Source: an uncultured Nostocoides sp. (GTDB taxonomy: Bacteria > Actinomycetota > Actinomycetes > Actinomycetales > Dermatophilaceae). Taken from it: 64,000 bases of DNA. A program made the position numbers and the translations under genes. The stretch is taken from the NCBI GenBank assembly GCA_937873315.1, contig CALMQX010000036.1, positions 25,457-89,456 on the forward strand, given 5' to 3'. This document shows, piece after piece, positions 7,850 through 16,165 of this stretch (its first letter is position 1; each line of letters begins with the position of its first letter). Below the pieces are notes generated by a model. It worked only from the letters and a program-made list of their open reading frames with translations. It had not been told where the DNA came from and did not search any database.

Positions 7850-9382
7850 TCAGGCCGCGGATTCGCCATGCATCAGCCGGACGATCTGCTTGCTCGCCTC
7901 GTCGTACTGATGGGTGCCATTGGCGACCTCACCAGTGATGCGGTAGTGGTGCATCACCACGATGCGATCAGCCAAGGTCACCATTTCGGGCAGGTCGGAG
8001 GTGATGAGGAGGATCGCCATGCCACGCTCAGCCAGCTCGACAATGAGGCTGTGGAATGCCGCCTTGGTCCGCACATCGATGCCCACCGTCGGCTCATCGA
8101 TGACCAGCACTGTGCAATCGGCGGCCAGCCACTTGGCCAGGCTGATCTTCTGCTGGTTGCCACCAGAGAGTTGACCTGCCAACTGTTGGGGACCGGAGAT
8201 CCGAATTCCCAGGCGGTCGACATACTCGTCAAGCACCTCGACCTCTGAGCGATCCCGGATCACACCCCACCTGGCGAGCTTCTTCCAGATGGTCACGGCG
8301 ACATTGCGACTCACCGTTTGCTCGAGGAAGACACCCTCCTCCTTGCGGTTCTCGGTGACATAGCCAATGCCATACCTGTGCAGAGCGTCGCCCACAGAAC
8401 TGATCTTGACCTGGGTGCCGCTAACCTTGAGGGTTCCCGCCGTGATCGCGTCGAGCCCGAGGATGGCCCGCGCGAGTTCGCTGCGTCCGGCACCGACCAA
8501 GCCATAGAGGCCGACGATCTCGCCGGGCCGAACGGCGAGGGAGATATCCCGATGGCCGCCGGCAGTGGCGATCCCGGCCAGCTCAAGCGCTGGCGTCGCG
8601 GAAGGGTCTACGGGTGGCCGCATGTTCTCCGGGGACAACTCGGCGAACTCGCGACCCACCATAAGGTCCACCACGGCACTTCGATCGAGCTCGCTCAGCG
8701 GGCGGCCCTCACAGACGCTGCGGCCATCGCGGAGCACGGTCACCGTGTCCGAGACCGCGAAGACCTCCTCGAGTTTGTGACTCACGAGCACGATCGAGCA
8801 GCCCTGCTGTTTGAGCATGGCCACGACTCGGTAGAGCCGGTCGGCCTCCTCGGGGGTGAGGGTGGAGGTCGGCTCATCAAGGAGCACGATGCGGCTCTTG
8901 GTGGCCAGGGCCTTGGCAATCTCCACGAGCTGCATGTGGGCCACCGACAACTGGGCGACCGGAGTGTCGAGATCGAGGTCGACATCCAGTTGGGCCAGAC
9001 AGTCCGCCGCGAGCTGTCGCATGGCCGCACGATCCACGAGCCCACGGCGATGCGGGAGCTCTTGCAGGGCGATGTTCTCGGCGACCGAGAATGCCGGCAC
9101 GAGGTTGCGCTCCTGATGGACCACGCCGATCCCGGCAGCGGCCGCGTCCTGGGGGCTGGTGATGCTGACGGCATGCCAGTCATCGCTGCCGTCGGAGACG
9201 ACCTCAATCGTCCCGGTGTCCGCCGGGTGAACCCCGGTGAGGATCTTGATCAGGGTGCTTTTGCCGGCTCCATTCTCACCGAGCAGGGCATGCACAGAGC
9301 CGGGCTCAAGGGCGAGCGCAACGCCGTCGAGGGCCCGCACACCGGGAAAGGTCTTGACCAGGCCGGTCGCCCGCAACCTCAT
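7850..9382 (-). CDS. Sugar ABC transporter ATP-binding protein (RbsA/MglA type)
   Basis: 510 residues with two ABC cassettes. The first is complete: Walker A GENGAGKST, Walker B IVLLDEPTSTLT. The second has a degenerate P-loop region (GLYGLVGAGRSELARAILG) with LSGGNQQKISLAKWL and VLVIDEPTVGID, as in the CUT2 family. It energises import through the two permeases upstream. Start ATG 9382 overlaps the permease stop by 4 bp (ATGA) and follows GGAAAGGAAA. It is the last gene of the five-gene operon that begins at 13589. Confidence 0.9.
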   Translation of the reverse strand: MRLRATGLVKTFPGVRALDGVALALEPGSVHALLGENGAGKSTLIKILTGVHPADTGTIEVVSDGSDDWHAVSITSPQDAAAAGIGVVHQERNLVPAFSVAENIALQELPHRRGLVDRAAMRQLAADCLAQLDVDLDLDTPVAQLSVAHMQLVEIAKALATKSRIVLLDEPTSTLTPEEADRLYRVVAMLKQQGCSIVLVSHKLEEVFAVSDTVTVLRDGRSVCEGRPLSELDRSAVVDLMVGREFAELSPENMRPPVDPSATPALELAGIATAGGHRDISLAVRPGEIVGLYGLVGAGRSELARAILGLDAITAGTLKVSGTQVKISSVGDALHRYGIGYVTENRKEEGVFLEQTVSRNVAVTIWKKLARWGVIRDRSEVEVLDEYVDRLGIRISGPQQLAGQLSGGNQQKISLAKWLAADCTVLVIDEPTVGIDVRTKAAFHSLIVELAERGMAILLITSDLPEMVTLADRIVVMHHYRITGEVANGTHQYDEASKQIVRLMHGESAA

Positions 9383-10374
9383 GATGTTTCCTTTCCCTGG
9401 CGAGACTGGCTGACCAGCACTGCACCGAGCACCACGGCACCCACCACAAGATCGACCCACCGCGGGTTGATGTTGTACTGCGCTTGGGCGACGTAGACCA
9501 GACGGACCAGGTATGCCGCCAGACAGGTACCGAGCACGCTGACCGCACCGCCGACCAGCGCCACGCCACCGATGATCGGCGCCGCGAAGCTGGGCAGTAG
9601 GAGGTCATCGCCAATGCTGGTGTTGACCGATCCGGACAGCATGAGGACGAGCACGCCAGCCACGCCGGCCAACAGGCCGGAGACGGTGTGGGCCACCACG
9701 ATGCTCTTGTCATTGGAGATGCCGGTCAGCCGGGCCGCCACAGGGTTGCCGCCGCTGGCGAGCAGGTGTCGACCCGATAGCGTGCGACGGAAGTAGAACG
9801 CGACCGCCACCGCCACCAGCACGGCGGCGATGAACACGACGGGCAGGCCGGCCACAGACGAGCCGCCGAAGTCCACCAGTCCGTCGGAGTATCCCTGGTA
9901 GGTGCCGGTCCCATTCACGCCGTAGCGAAGGCCCGCGATCACAGTCATCGTGGCCAGCGTGACAATGAAGCCGTTGATCCGCGTGGCCACGACCAGCAGG
10001 CCATTGATCAACCCGGCCACGACCCCGACGGCGACCGCCGCAGGAACGGCGAGCCAGGGAGTGACCCCGCCGTCCACCATGAGCGCGGCCGAGATGATCG
10101 CGGACAGGCCGGTCAGCACCCCGACGGACAGATTCATCTGCCCGACCGCCAACACGACCATCTGGGCAAGGCCGATAACGATGGGCACTGCGAGGAACTG
10201 GAGGACTGCGCGCGTGGTCGCGGGCTGAAGCAGGTTGCCACCGGTGGTGATGGTGAGCGCGATCGTGCTCGCAACGGCGAGCCCCACGAGGATCAGGTCG
10301 GTGCCTTGGATGGGGAAGCGTCGCTTGCGGCGAACTGCGGTGACGGCCCCGGCCGCCTCGGGCAGGCTCGTCAT
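9379..10374 (-). CDS. Sugar ABC transporter permease (RbsC-like)
   Basis: 331 residues with 8-10 transmembrane segments of the BPD_transp_2 family. It includes the coupling-helix text GNPVAARLTGISNDKSIVVAHTVSGLLAG (split across residues ~205-235), which touches the ATPase. It overlaps its neighbours by 4 bp on both sides, so it is translationally coupled. Pairs with the 354-residue permease as a heterodimeric channel. Confidence 0.88.
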   Translation of the reverse strand: MTSLPEAAGAVTAVRRKRRFPIQGTDLILVGLAVASTIALTITTGGNLLQPATTRAVLQFLAVPIVIGLAQMVVLAVGQMNLSVGVLTGLSAIISAALMVDGGVTPWLAVPAAVAVGVVAGLINGLLVVATRINGFIVTLATMTVIAGLRYGVNGTGTYQGYSDGLVDFGGSSVAGLPVVFIAAVLVAVAVAFYFRRTLSGRHLLASGGNPVAARLTGISNDKSIVVAHTVSGLLAGVAGVLVLMLSGSVNTSIGDDLLLPSFAAPIIGGVALVGGAVSVLGTCLAAYLVRLVYVAQAQYNINPRWVDLVVGAVVLGAVLVSQSRQGKETS

Positions 10375-11435
10375 CGCCGTACTCCTCGTCGCTCAGCAAG
10401 TAGGTGACGGACTCGGTCAAGGGAGAGCGCCGCCAAGAGCACGACACCGATGAAGATCTGCAGCTGGCTGAGTTCAAACTGCAGGAGGTTCAGGCCCTTC
10501 TGAATGACCGAGGTCAACGTCGCGCCAAGCACCGTGCCGATGACACTGACCGCGCCACCGGCCAGCAGCGTGCCGCCGAGCACGGGGGCCAGGAATGAGG
10601 GCAGCAAGAACTGATTGCCGATGGTCGCCGAGAACGCGCCATTGTTCATCGCCAACAGGAAGCCAGCGAGCGCGGCCAGCACACCGGAGAGGGTGTGTGC
10701 CTGAATGATCCGCCGCTCGACGCGAATGCCGGAGAGTCGGGCAGCCCGAATGTTGGAGCCGGTCATCAGGATCTCCCGTCCGGCAAGAGTCACGCGGAAG
10801 AGAACGCCGACGACCACGACCGCGACCAGGGCGAAGGGCACGATCAGTGGCACCGGAGGCCCACAGACGTTGCCGATGCAATAGTCGTAGAAGGTATCGG
10901 AGCGCAGTTCCTCCATCCCGGCCGGGCGGACGCCGAAGGCGACGCCGTCGCTGAACCCGCTGTACAGCAGCGAGACCAAGCCGAGGAGGGCAAAGTCGAG
11001 CGCTAGCGTGACCACGAAGGAGTTGACCCCGGTGGCCGTGATGATCAGCCCAGCAATGGCACCGACTCCGGCGCCGACGATCAATCCCACCGCGAGACCC
11101 GCCAGCAGGGGCACATCGAAGCGGTCGTACACGAACCCGGACGCGAAGGCCGAGAGCGCAGCCATCCGTCCCAAGGCCAGGTTCATATGGCCAAGGGAGA
11201 GCACCGCCATCTGTGCCAGCCCGACCACGATGAAGACCGCGAGATCTGCCTGGAGCGGCACCAGCGTCAGATTGACGTTGAGGAAGGACGGGCGAATCGC
11301 ACTGAATAGCACGAAGAGGCCGACGATCAGAGCCGCCAGACCGACCCGAGGGTTAGCCCACCAGGGCAGTCCGCGGGCGGCAACTGAGTCGGCCGAGATC
11401 GGCGTGGCCGGCGTAGCCGAGATGGTGTCGGCCAT
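10371..11435 (-). CDS. Sugar ABC transporter permease (RbsC-like)
   Basis: 354 residues of the BPD_transp_2 family with 8-10 membrane helices. A cytoplasmic coupling motif GSNIRAARLSGIRVERRIIQ is followed by the conserved GxxAAxAGxxL-type helix. It is the first permease of the operon, two bases from the dehydratase gene, and overlaps the second permease by 4 bp. Together the two form the membrane channel of a CUT2-type importer. Confidence 0.88.
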   Translation of the reverse strand: MADTISATPATPISADSVAARGLPWWANPRVGLAALIVGLFVLFSAIRPSFLNVNLTLVPLQADLAVFIVVGLAQMAVLSLGHMNLALGRMAALSAFASGFVYDRFDVPLLAGLAVGLIVGAGVGAIAGLIITATGVNSFVVTLALDFALLGLVSLLYSGFSDGVAFGVRPAGMEELRSDTFYDYCIGNVCGPPVPLIVPFALVAVVVVGVLFRVTLAGREILMTGSNIRAARLSGIRVERRIIQAHTLSGVLAALAGFLLAMNNGAFSATIGNQFLLPSFLAPVLGGTLLAGGAVSVIGTVLGATLTSVIQKGLNLLQFELSQLQIFIGVVLLAALSLDRVRHLLAERRGVRR

Positions 11436-11436
11436 G

Positions 11437-12537
11437 TCAGGCGACCCGATGGTTGTCGAGTGCGGAGAAATCCCAGTCGATGCCTAGGCCAGGCACAGTG
11501 GGTGCCTGGGCCACACCATCGCTGACGGTCAGGCGGGAGCGGGTCACTGCGGTCAACTGCGGGATGTACTCCACGTAGCGACCATTAGAGACTGCCGCTG
11601 AAAGGCTTACGTGCAACTCCATGAGGAAGTGTGGGCACATGTCCACGTTGTTCGCCTCGGCCAGGTGGGCAATCTTCAGCCACGGGGTGATGCCGCCAAC
11701 TCGTGCAACATCGGCTTGGACAATGCCCGCCGCCCCACGAGCCAGGTATTCGGCGAACTGGCCGGTCGAGTACATCGACTCGCCGACCGCGATCGCCACC
11801 GAGGTGTGGCGGGCGAGGCGTTCGTGGCCGGCGACGTCATCGGCTGGCAGAGGTTCCTCCAGCCACAGCGCGCCGGCCCGCTCGAGTGCGTCAACCCGGC
11901 GCAAGGCTTCGACCAGGGTGAAGGCCTGGTTGGCGTCCACCATCAGGTCGCGGTGCGGACCGATCGCGTCCCGCACGGCAGCGAGACGCTCGGCATCTTC
12001 CGCGGGGGAAGGCTTGCCGATCTTGACTTTGACACCCTTGGCGCCACCGGCGACTGCTGCCTTGGTTCCTTCGACCAACTCGTCGATCGGCAGATGGAGC
12101 CAGCCCACCTCAGTGTCATAGACCGGAACCTCGGTGCGCGCGCCACCAGCCAGCACGCTGAGCGGCAACCCGGCTACGAGGCAGCGCCGGTCCCAGAGGG
12201 CGGTGTCCACCGCGGCCAGGGCGAGGGAGGTGATCGCCCCGACCGCGGTGGCGCGGGTGGCGTCGGACAAATGACGCCACACCGCCTCCACACGCTCTGC
12301 GTCGAGCCCCACGAGCTGAGGGAGGAGGTAGTCGTTCAACATGGCCAGGACGGCAGTGCCGCCGGTCCCGATGGTGTACGAGTAACCCAAGCCGGTAGCC
12401 CCGTCATCGGTCCGCACCTCGACGAAGATCGTCTCCTGCTTCAGGAAGGACTGCTTCGCGTCAGTGCGGACCGTCTCGACGGGGATGTCGACGAGGAAAG
12501 CGCGAGCAGTCGTGACCCTCGCGGTCACCCCGCGCAC
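11437..12537 (-). CDS. Mandelate racemase / muconate lactonizing enzyme family acid-sugar dehydratase
   Basis: 366 residues of the enolase superfamily. A capping domain (residues 1-125) is followed by a barrel with the catalytic KVKIG (KxK), metal ligands in LMVDANQAF, LWLEEPLP and AVGES, and the Asp/His dyad in VQADVARVGG and CPHFLMELH. This is the MR-type arrangement used to dehydrate or epimerise sugar acids. Lying between the binding protein and the permeases, it probably processes the imported ligand. GTG 12537 overlaps the preceding stop by 13 bp; GTG 12528 is an alternative start. Substrate unknown. Confidence 0.85.
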   Translation of the reverse strand: MRGVTARVTTARAFLVDIPVETVRTDAKQSFLKQETIFVEVRTDDGATGLGYSYTIGTGGTAVLAMLNDYLLPQLVGLDAERVEAVWRHLSDATRATAVGAITSLALAAVDTALWDRRCLVAGLPLSVLAGGARTEVPVYDTEVGWLHLPIDELVEGTKAAVAGGAKGVKVKIGKPSPAEDAERLAAVRDAIGPHRDLMVDANQAFTLVEALRRVDALERAGALWLEEPLPADDVAGHERLARHTSVAIAVGESMYSTGQFAEYLARGAAGIVQADVARVGGITPWLKIAHLAEANNVDMCPHFLMELHVSLSAAVSNGRYVEYIPQLTAVTRSRLTVSDGVAQAPTVPGLGIDWDFSALDNHRVA

Positions 12538-13589
12538 TTCAGGTACGTGGAGTCAAAGGCCGTCTTGAGCTCTGTGGTCTTCGCCTTGCGCTCGTCGTTG
12601 TAGGTGTCGACATTCGCCTTGGTCACCACGAATGAGCCCGAGTCGATGATCGTGCCGTGCTCGGCCATCGTGCAGCCGTTCACGAGCTTGCTGAGGGCAT
12701 ACGAAGCAAGGTAGCCCTGGCCCTCGGGGTTCTGCACCACCGTTCCGGAAACCGAGCCATCCTTGATGCCGTCGATGATGGTCTGGTCGTCGTCGATAGC
12801 GATGATCTTGATCGGCAGGCCAGCCTCCTTGACGCCCTTGGCCGCGGCGACAGCTGGGTTGTAGGCGGTGGTCACGATGCCGTTGACGTCCTTGCCCTTG
12901 GCGGCCAGGAGATCCGCAACGGCGCGCTGCGCGGTCTGCAGGTCAACGTCGATGTCGGTGATGGTCTGGAGCAGCTTGACCTTGCCGCCGGTCTCGCCGA
13001 CAGCCTTCTCGACACCGGCGATACGACGCTGGGTGTTGGAGTCGACCTTGTTTCCAGTGAGGTGAACGAGGTTGCCCTGGCCACCCATCTCCTGGATCGC
13101 AGCCTGGGCAGCCTTGTAGGCGGCGGTCTCGACATCGGTCGCCAAGCAGAACGACGAATCGTTGGTGGTGCCCGCCGGGCAGCCTGCCAGTGAGACGACC
13201 GGGAAGCCCTGGCCCTCGAGGTCCTTGAAGGTGTTGTTGATCGTGTCAGGCGAGACTCCGAAAACGCCGAAGGCGTTGTAGCCCTGCGCGGCTAGCGACT
13301 TCAGCACGTCATTCTGCTTGGTCTGGTCCCAGCCGGCCGTCTCGTTGAAGGTGAGGTCGGCGAGTTTGAACTCGGTCTTGGCGGCCTCACCACCGGTCTT
13401 CCACGGCTGGAAGTACGGGTGGGCGCCACCGGGCACCAGGGCGACCTTGACGTCGACGGCAGCCTTGGTGGCACTCGTCGATGCAGAGCCGGACGGCGTG
13501 GCGTCATCCTTCTTCGCACAACCGGTGGCGATGACGGCTAGGCAGGCGATACCTACGAGCGCGGGGGCTCCGAATCGGCGATTCTTCAT
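12525..13589 (-). CDS. Sugar ABC transporter substrate-binding lipoprotein
   Basis: 354 residues. A lipoprotein signal ends in AVIATGC, then comes a Ser/Thr linker, then a periplasmic-binding-protein type 1 fold (VALVPGGAHPYFQPWKTGGE, IIAIDDDQTIIDGIKDG). It captures the substrate outside the membrane for the 9.4-11.4 kb permeases. An unusual pair of cysteines (LAGCPAGTTNDSSFCLA) could form a disulfide. Start ATG 13589 follows AAGGAG. It is the first gene of the operon, ~48 bp behind the -10 box at 13637-13642. Confidence 0.9.
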   Translation of the reverse strand: MKNRRFGAPALVGIACLAVIATGCAKKDDATPSGSASTSATKAAVDVKVALVPGGAHPYFQPWKTGGEAAKTEFKLADLTFNETAGWDQTKQNDVLKSLAAQGYNAFGVFGVSPDTINNTFKDLEGQGFPVVSLAGCPAGTTNDSSFCLATDVETAAYKAAQAAIQEMGGQGNLVHLTGNKVDSNTQRRIAGVEKAVGETGGKVKLLQTITDIDVDLQTAQRAVADLLAAKGKDVNGIVTTAYNPAVAAAKGVKEAGLPIKIIAIDDDQTIIDGIKDGSVSGTVVQNPEGQGYLASYALSKLVNGCTMAEHGTIIDSGSFVVTKANVDTYNDERKAKTTELKTAFDSTYLKCAG

Positions 13590-13636
13590 GTAGTGCTCCT
13601 TTGGTGAGACCCGTCACCATCGACAGGGAGGACTGA

Positions 13637-13665
13637 AACATAAAACGTCATACGTATCTTGTCAA
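13637..13665 (-). promoter_or_regulatory. Sigma70-type promoter of the sugar ABC operon
   Basis: On the minus strand a perfect -35 TTGACA (13660-13665) is followed by a 17-bp spacer and the -10 TATGTT (13637-13642). The spacer contains the palindrome ATACGTAT, a probable repressor contact. The start codon is at 13589, so the leader is ~40 nt. No regulator gene sits beside it. Confidence 0.7.
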
Positions 13666-13907
13666 GAGAGTTTCCGAACCGTTACCAAAGGCATGGACCA
13701 CTCACGGGCCCTCTGGGTCTGATGCGAGAGCGGGCGTGTCCGCAGGTTGGGCGGCGGACTCGCGTGGGGCTGAGGTCATTGAGCACCGTGGCTAGTCAAG
13801 GACCGCGTCGGCGACCTACGGCGGCTCGGCGCCCGGCGGCAGCTCGGCGTGCACGCGGCGGCATACCGGCAGGGTAGTGCGGCGAAGAGCAGCGATGGCG
13901 CTGCCGG
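13666..13907. other. Intergenic stretch upstream of the sugar ABC promoter
   Basis: About 240 bases between the -35 box at 13665 and the stop of the GNAT gene at 13908. I see no ORF with a ribosome site. The only structure is a GCAGCG-ATGG-CGCTGC hairpin at 13889-13904, just past the GNAT stop, which may be its terminator. Confidence 0.4.
13889..13904 (-). terminator. Hairpin after the tandem GNAT gene
   Basis: A perfect 6-bp stem with a 4-nt loop, 3 bp beyond the stop at 13908. The following minus-strand bases are only mildly T-rich (CTCTTC), so terminator strength is doubtful. Confidence 0.35.
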
Positions 13908-14978
13908 TCAGGCCAGCAGGGGCGTCAGAGGGAGGATGGCGACCAGTTCGCCGTCGTCGACCTCGCCCGTGAGGCGGGCGCCAAGTGCGCGATAAAAGGG
14001 CCCAGGGCCGCCCGGCTCGTCGACATACGAGAGTTTGAGTTCGCTATGACCCTCATCGACGAGGCGCCGCGCGAGGAGTCGGAGGGTTTCCCTGCCGACA
14101 CCTCGACCTTGATGCCTGCGGTCCACAAGGAGGCGCCAGAGGTACGGCTTGGGCATCGTGGATGAGACGGCGGCATACATCAGGAATCCGGCGCGCTCAC
14201 CGTCAGCGATGACCCCGAAGATCATCGGAATGATCACGTCGGCGTCCGGCGCCGGCGGGGGTAGCGCCGCATTCAGTCGAGCGACAAAGAACGCATCGGC
14301 ATACGACTCCTCCACCGGGGAGACGAAGCTGCGTTGGGTGTGGTGGGTGCGCACATCGCGCCAGTCACGAGCCCGGTCGGCGTCGAGGGCGACGAGGTGA
14401 ACCTCCTCGGGCGGTGCCTTTGGCCGATCGCGCCACGCTCGCCATTGCTCCACGGTGGCGGCGTAGTACGTGGTGTCGGCCCATTCGCCCCGCCAAAGGA
14501 AGCTCTTGCTGGCGTCGTGTGAGTGGATCAGCCCGATCCGCTCGAGGACCCGCTGCGAGGCGGTATTGCGTGGGTCGCAGTCCGCGCTGAGGCGGACGAT
14601 ACCCAGCCGCTCGACCAAGTCGGCGATGACTGCTGAAGCGGCTTCAGTGGCGTACCCGTGGCCCCAGTGGGCCTTGGCCAAGGAGAAGCCGAGGTTGGCC
14701 TGCTGCCCGGTCTCGTCACGGTGGACGGCGATATCGCCGATGTGCTGGCCGGCCACCTCGATGGCCAGTTGGGTCCATCCCGTGGGGGCGAGATCGTCGA
14801 GCTCGTCCTGTGCGTCCAGCCACGTGGTGTGCTCGGCGGTATGCGGCAACTCCCAGCTCTGCAGAGCCGCGACCTGGGGGTCATTGCGATATGCCAGCAA
14901 GGTGGCGCGATCGGCGGTTCGCATGATGCGAACCGCGAGGCGTTGAGTCTGGAGGGGGTAACCGGCCACGTTGACCAC
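13908..14978 (-). CDS. Tandem GNAT-domain N-acetyltransferase
   Basis: 356 residues with two GNAT folds. The N-half (residues ~8-165) is RimJ/RimL-like with acetyl-CoA loop HWGHGYATEAASAVI and the SQRVLERIGL motif. The C-half (~195-350) has RRHQGRGVGRETLRLLARRL. Such proteins acetylate small amines, antibiotics or protein N-termini; the substrate is not predictable. The first half resembles self-contained acetyltransferases, so a gene fusion is likely. It is monocistronic, with an unusual repeat-bearing region upstream. Confidence 0.85.
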   Translation of the reverse strand: MVNVAGYPLQTQRLAVRIMRTADRATLLAYRNDPQVAALQSWELPHTAEHTTWLDAQDELDDLAPTGWTQLAIEVAGQHIGDIAVHRDETGQQANLGFSLAKAHWGHGYATEAASAVIADLVERLGIVRLSADCDPRNTASQRVLERIGLIHSHDASKSFLWRGEWADTTYYAATVEQWRAWRDRPKAPPEEVHLVALDADRARDWRDVRTHHTQRSFVSPVEESYADAFFVARLNAALPPPAPDADVIIPMIFGVIADGERAGFLMYAAVSSTMPKPYLWRLLVDRRHQGRGVGRETLRLLARRLVDEGHSELKLSYVDEPGGPGPFYRALGARLTGEVDDGELVAILPLTPLLA

Positions 14979-15099
14979 TGTGTCAGTGCGATGCTCGGCC
15001 CCGCGAGCGGATTTCTGGCGAGGCCGCCTGCCAGCCTACGCAGCCAGCCGGGCGGGGCCGGTGCCGCGCCTGGCCGTTGCAGGCCGCCTTCTCCCGCTT

Positions 15100-15134
15100 G
15101 GTTGCGGGTGAAAGGAGTTCCTATCGCGCGCAAG
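15100..15134 (+). repeat. 35-bp direct repeat, copy 1
   Basis: Begins GGTTGCGGGTGAAAGGAGTT and ends in GCGCGCAAG. It matches 34 of 35 positions with copy 2, 67 bp downstream. It includes an AAAGGAG ribosome-site-like core. Confidence 0.75.
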
Positions 15135-15166
15135 AGCCAAAGCGCCAAGGCCGTGAGCGCCAGCGT

Positions 15167-15201
15167 GGTTGCGGGTGAAAGGAGTTCCTATCGCACGCAA
15201 G
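15167..15201 (+). repeat. 35-bp direct repeat, copy 2
   Basis: Same element as 15100-15134, with one G-to-A change near the 3' end (GCACGCAAG). Two copies only, so not a CRISPR array. On the minus strand both encode the same short peptide text (RAIGTPFTRN or a close variant), which may be coincidental. Confidence 0.75.
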
Positions 15202-15351
15202 GAAGCGGGAGCGCGGCATGCCGACGGGTCCCGCCGGCGCCCATGATCGTAGGAAAGGGACACCCGAAGGACAGCCTGCCGACAGGTCTGCGCCGCATCG
15301 TGATGGTCAGCGGTGGTGATGGGCACCACCGATGATCGCAAGGAGAGTCAT

Positions 15352-16020
15352 ATGTCCCGCACCAAGATCGCCGCCAGCGTTGCCGCAGTTGCTGCCGCCG
15401 GCGCACTGTTCGGCGGCGGCGCCGCCATCGCGATGGCCCAGAACGACAGCCCCGCCACGACCTCAGCCGTCTCGGCCAACCAAGCCAGCACCGGCAACCA
15501 GGCAAACGGCGGCAACCAGCCGAACGCCGGCACGGGACAGGGCAGCCAAGCCAACCAGGGCGGCGCCTCCGGGCAGGTAGCCCCCGGCGGCGCCTCCGGG
15601 CAGGTAGCCCCGGGCGGCCAGGGCGGCCCCACCGGCCAGGGCGGCCCCACCGGCCAGGGCGGCCAGGGGATGGCTCCCCCGGACATGGGCGGCCATCAAC
15701 ACACGGCCGTCACCGGGGACGAACTCGCCAAGGTCACCGCTGCGGTCACGGCGAAGTTCTCCGGCGTGACCGTCGAGGAGGTCGCCAAGGACCCCGACGG
15801 CTCCTATGACGTCCACGCGACCAAGGATGGCACCCGCGTCATGTATGAGGTCAGCGCCGACCTGAAGACCATCGAAGAGCGCACCGGCGGCCCGGGTATG
15901 GGCGGTCCCGGCATGGGCGGCGCCGACCAGGGCGGCAACGGCCAGGCGCCCACCGGCAGCCTGAACCCCACCGACGCCAACGGGACTGGCACGACCACAC
16001 CGGCGGCGCCTCCCGCCTGA
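15352..16020 (+). CDS. Secreted Gly/Gln-rich protein with a PepSY-like C-terminal domain
   Basis: 222 residues. A signal peptide (MSRTKIAASVAAVAAAGALF...MAQ) is followed by a low-complexity Asn/Gln/Gly stretch (residues ~35-115). That stretch includes two ASGQVAPGG units and repeated GGPTGQ units. A small alpha-beta domain follows (ELAKVTAAVTAKFSGVTVEE...YDVHATKDGTRVMYEVSADL), resembling the PepSY type, and then a Gly/Met-rich tail. Probably exported and possibly protease-inhibitory or cell-wall associated. Start ATG 15352 is preferred over upstream in-frame codons because it follows AAGGAG and begins the signal peptide. Confidence 0.72.
   Translation: MSRTKIAASVAAVAAAGALFGGGAAIAMAQNDSPATTSAVSANQASTGNQANGGNQPNAGTGQGSQANQGGASGQVAPGGASGQVAPGGQGGPTGQGGPTGQGGQGMAPPDMGGHQHTAVTGDELAKVTAAVTAKFSGVTVEEVAKDPDGSYDVHATKDGTRVMYEVSADLKTIEERTGGPGMGGPGMGGADQGGNGQAPTGSLNPTDANGTGTTTPAAPPA
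15562..15615 (+). repeat. Two tandem 27-bp coding repeats
   Basis: Near-identical 27-bp units encode GASGQVAPG twice (15562-15588, 15589-15615). They are followed directly by shorter GGPTGQ-coding units. Slippage-prone DNA inside the secreted protein gene. Confidence 0.7.
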
Positions 16021-16046
16021 TCCCTCTGCCCCTGTCCCCCTCACTG

Positions 16047-16085
16047 GCGTATGCCGGGTGCCTTCCTCCCGCACCCGGCATACGC
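16047..16085. terminator. Strong 15-bp stem terminator
   Basis: GCGTATGCCGGGTGC (16047-16061) is perfectly complementary to GCACCCGGCATACGC (16071-16085) across a 9-nt loop. It lies 27 bp after the stop of the secreted protein gene, between convergent genes. There is no long T-run, but the stem is very stable. The stem contains the window's over-represented GTATGCC word in both arms. Confidence 0.7.
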
Positions 16086-16116
16086 GTGTCTGCAGCGGCC
16101 CAGTCCGGCTTCCTCC

Positions 16117-16165
16117 GGCCTACTCCGGCCCCGCCGGCCTACTCCAGCCCCGCCGGCCTACTCCC
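16117..16165. repeat. 2.6 tandem copies of a 19-bp repeat
   Basis: GGCCTACTCCGGCCCCGCC at 16117-16135, the same with one change at 16136-16154, and a partial third copy from 16155. The last copy runs over the stop codon (16158-16160) of the convergent VOC gene, so the repeat defines that gene's 3' end. Confidence 0.7.

Larger units (their letters stand above)
14979..15351. other. 373-bp intergenic region with a duplicated 35-bp element
   Basis: Lies between the divergent GNAT gene and the secreted protein at 15352. It holds two near-identical 35-bp copies (15100-15134 and 15167-15201) and the promoter region of the rightward gene. No convincing coding frame with a ribosome site. Confidence 0.5.

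Noticed and set aside
13666..13907. Small RNA or small ORF upstream of the sugar ABC operon
   Set aside because: No promoter, ribosome site or stable multi-helix structure visible beyond one short hairpin near a gene end.
15100..15201. CRISPR array
   Set aside because: Only two repeat copies, no further spacing pattern and no cas genes in the window.
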